Below are positions 5,102 to 6,537 of a stretch of DNA of 6,537 bases, piece after piece. Source of the stretch: Oscillospiraceae bacterium. Lineage in GTDB: Bacteria > Bacillota > Clostridia > Oscillospirales > Ruminococcaceae. Every line of letters starts with the position of its first letter. Position 1 is the first letter of the stretch. The stretch spans positions 1-6,537 of the forward strand of contig JAQXNQ010000355.1 in assembly GCA_029098085.1 (NCBI GenBank), in the 5' to 3' direction. A program made the translations under genes and the position numbers. The notes under the pieces were generated by a model that was not told where the DNA came from, ran no database searches, and worked only from the letters and a program-made list of their open reading frames with translations.

Positions 5102-5918
5102 ATTCAGCTTTGCTTTCCGTCTCAGGCAGCGTGATGTTCAGCTCATCAGCCAGATAATCGAGCTTGGCTTCATAGTCGGCCAACTGCTGGGAAACAGCGG
5201 CTTCCTTTTCCGCCTGAGCCTTTTCAATTTTGCTCACAGAGGACAGATACATGGTGAAGGCCAGGGTGATGACGCAGCAGTAAGCGGTCAGAATCACCGT
5301 GACCGGATTCCACCAGCCGCTTGCCTCCTTCTTCTCGTTGATAATGGCCATGAAGCCGGTGTGGCTCAGGGCCTTCTTCAGCGCGAAGAACAGCGGAACC
5401 GAAATCACCACAGCCGCGATCGCGTTGACGCTGGAGGTGGCGATTTTGGGCAGCACAGCCACCAGAGCCGCGCCGGAGGCGGTGCCCACCAGCCGCAGGG
5501 ACACATAGGACTTCAGCAGATACAGGAAGATATACACCAGCTGTCCGATGACACCGGACAGGATGACGCCCCAGGGCTTGTAATGCCGCTCTTCCCCGGC
5601 CAGCTTCCGGTTCAGAAGGCCGGCCACAAATCCCATGGCAAACTTAGAGCAGAAGGTGTAGGGAGCGGAAATGATGTAGACGGGATCAAACAGGTCGTAC
5701 AGACCGGCGCCGATGCCGGAGGCCAGACCGCCGATGCCGGGCCCGAACAGCAGGCCGGCCAGCAGACACATGGAGTTGCCCAGGTGAACACGAGTCACAT
5801 CGCCGATGGAGACAGGAATTTTGATCTGCATATAGTTGCCCACAAAGACCAGGGCAGCCATCAGGCCGACAGAGACCAGCTTCAGCAGTTTTTTGTTTTG
5901 AGTGGTGGCAGAGGACAT
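5100..5918 (-). CDS. ECF transporter S component, probable vitamin B6 (or related vitamin) uptake
   Basis: A 272-residue membrane protein resembling the ECF riboflavin-type S-component family (PF07155-like). Such proteins bind a vitamin at the membrane and use a shared EcfA/EcfA'/EcfT module, not encoded in this window, for ATP-driven import. Typical S-component features are the small-residue first helix (about 13-30, SVGLMAALVFVG) and the segment VHLGNSMCLLAGLLFGPGIG (44-63), then GGLASGIGAGLYDLFDP. Six helices are seen at about 13-30, 46-60, 62-77, 86-104, 115-138 and 155-181. Unusually, a seventh helix (about 204-227) and a charged heptad-like tail (227-262) follow, making the protein longer than the usual 170-200 residues. 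It is the second gene after a pyridoxal kinase-like gene, 53 nt downstream, so B6 is the likely substrate by context; riboflavin or another vitamin is not excluded. AAGGGAG (5928-5934) lies 9 nt before the ATG. Confidence 0.87.
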   Translation of the reverse strand: MSSATTQNKKLLKLVSVGLMAALVFVGNYMQIKIPVSIGDVTRVHLGNSMCLLAGLLFGPGIGGLASGIGAGLYDLFDPVYIISAPYTFCSKFAMGFVAGLLNRKLAGEERHYKPWGVILSGVIGQLVYIFLYLLKSYVSLRLVGTASGAALVAVLPKIATSSVNAIAAVVISVPLFFALKKALSHTGFMAIINEKKEASGWWNPVTVILTAYCCVITLAFTMYLSSVSKIEKAQAEKEAAVSQQLADYEAKLDYLADELNITLPETESKAE

Positions 5919-5927
5919 AGAGAAAAT

Positions 5928-5934
5928 CTCCCTT
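5928..5934 (-). promoter_or_regulatory. Ribosome binding site of the S-component gene, partly inside a hairpin
   Basis: The minus strand reads AAGGGAG, 9 nt before the ATG at 5918. Positions 5931-5934 are also part of the right arm of the 9-bp inverted repeat, and the stretch down to the start contains a second small dyad (GAGA at 5930-5927 region, TCTC just after), so accessibility may be controlled by folding. Confidence 0.7.
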
Positions 5935-5962
5935 CTGATAATTTTTCTCAGGGATCAGAAGG
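5931..5962 (-). promoter_or_regulatory. Inverted repeat over the S-component ribosome binding site
   Basis: On the minus-strand transcript CCUUCUGAU (5962-5954) can pair perfectly with AUCAGAAGG (5939-5931) across a 14-nt A/U-rich loop. The distal arm includes the AAGG of the ribosome binding site. The arrangement suggests translational attenuation or an RNA-processing or stability element between the kinase and transporter genes. It has no U tract after the stem, so it is not a standard terminator. The pairing is seen directly; any function is inference. Confidence 0.55.
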
Positions 5963-5971
5963 TTCTGGCCC

Positions 5972-6537
5972 TTACAGCAGCCGGTAGCGATCCAGCGTCT
6001 GCTCCTTGGTCAGCCAGGAAAGGCAGGACTCCAGCATGACGCCGTATCGGGTGTCGCTGCCATAGCTGAAGGTCGTGCGCACTGCAATCTCCAGAAACCG
6101 GCTGGAGCGCTCCATGGCCATGGGCAGGCTGTCGCCCCCCAGCAAAGAACCAACCAGCACGCTTGCGAAGATGTCGCCGGTGCCGGGATAGGAGGCCGGA
6201 ACATAATTGCAGTCCACCCGCCAGTAGTCTCCCCGCTCCCGGTCATAGCCCAGATTGGAGATGTGACCGTCGGCCATTTCCACGCCGGTGACCGTCACCA
6301 GCCGGGGCCCCAGCTCGCTGAGCCGGGCCAGCATCCGCTTGGCCTCAAACTGCCGCAGCGGCGCCGTGGGATAAGGCTCTCCCAGCAGGATGGCCGCTTC
6401 AGTCAGATTGGGCGTGATCAGATCCGCGACCCGAACCAGATTGCCCATGCGGGCGCACATGTCAGCCGTGTAGGTCTTGTAAGGCTTTCCATGGTCGCCC
6501 ATGACCGGATCCACCACCGAAAGCGCATCGGGCCAGG
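5972..6537 (-). CDS. Pyridoxal/pyridoxamine kinase-like protein (5' end beyond the window)
   Basis: A partial ribokinase-fold vitamin kinase; the frame runs open to the window edge at 6537, so the visible 187 complete codons are the C-terminal two thirds of a protein that is usually about 280 residues. Visible signatures are SVVDPVMGDHGKPY near the cut end, with the DPVMGD typical of pyridoxal/pyridoxamine kinases, ADLITPNLTEAAILLGE, LVTVTGVEM, and the catalytic anion-hole motif PGTGDIFASVLVG, whose Asp is the expected base. The reaction is ATP-dependent 5'-phosphorylation of B6 vitamers in salvage, in the cytoplasm. The related hydroxymethylpyrimidine kinase ThiD normally has a different sequence after DPVM, so it is less likely. 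It is upstream of, and probably cotranscribed with, the ECF S component, which fits uptake plus metabolic trapping. The promoter lies outside the window. Confidence 0.9.
   Translation of the reverse strand, partial: WPDALSVVDPVMGDHGKPYKTYTADMCARMGNLVRVADLITPNLTEAAILLGEPYPTAPLRQFEAKRMLARLSELGPRLVTVTGVEMADGHISNLGYDRERGDYWRVDCNYVPASYPGTGDIFASVLVGSLLGGDSLPMAMERSSRFLEIAVRTTFSYGSDTRYGVMLESCLSWLTKEQTLDRYRLL

Noticed and set aside
5361..5987. Plus-strand open frame of 208 codons antisense to the S component
   Set aside because: The product is Gln/His/Gly-rich without a domain, as expected from the complement of a membrane protein with Leu/Ala/Val codons.
1..6537. Mobile element, CRISPR, toxin-antitoxin, phage or defence system
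   Set aside because: No spaced direct-repeat array, transposase or integrase motif, terminal inverted repeats, tRNA-like fold or defence domain was recognised on either strand; the genes are mostly housekeeping or vitamin and thiol metabolism.

Overview
The window looks like a chromosomal stretch from a moderately GC-rich Firmicute, most plausibly a clostridial gut-type organism (Oscillospiraceae-like). This is an inference from strong AAGGAGG-type ribosome binding sites, sigma-A-like promoters with 17-bp spacers, U-tailed intrinsic terminators, a ComEA-type competence protein, an ECF transporter S component and a ProRS with the zinc-type C-terminal domain. No phage, transposon, CRISPR, rRNA or tRNA feature is visible. 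Seven genes fill nearly all of the window.

Left part (7-1931, minus strand): a three-gene unit read right to left. It starts with a cytoplasmic FrnE-like DsbA-family thiol oxidoreductase (TTG start at 1931), followed by a hydroxypyruvate-isomerase-like TIM-barrel protein (start at 1216) and a short ComEA-like helix-hairpin-helix DNA-binding protein (start at 408). Gaps are 37 and 49 nt, each gene has its own AAGGAGG site, and one promoter is visible at 1963-1991.

Middle (1932-3621): a 203-bp divergent intergenic region carries back-to-back promoters. The rightward one drives proS (2135-3571), which ends in a strong intrinsic terminator at 3590-3621. The octamer GCAACCTT lies at the -35 of both promoters, and a dyad flanks the proS -35.

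Right-middle (3633-5101): two divergently transcribed genes, each with its own promoter, encode small membrane proteins with a four-cysteine zinc ribbon. The ribbon is N-terminal in the leftward protein (250 aa) and C-terminal in the rightward one (130 aa). The rightward gene meets the next operon tail to tail at a bidirectional terminator.

Right end (5100-6537, minus strand): a pyridoxal/pyridoxamine kinase-like gene, cut by the window edge, is followed 53 nt later by an ECF transporter S component. Together they suggest vitamin B6 uptake followed by trapping by phosphorylation. The junction contains a 9-bp perfect inverted repeat that overlaps the ribosome binding site of the transporter gene.

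The region is mostly ordinary housekeeping and accessory metabolism, and I do not see a clear new multi-gene system. The most distinctive observations are the duplicated C-x4-C tail on the FrnE-like protein, the hairpin over the S-component ribosome binding site, the shared sequence elements in the proS/oxidoreductase promoter region, the extra membrane helix plus coiled coil on the S component, and the mirror-image zinc-ribbon membrane pair.
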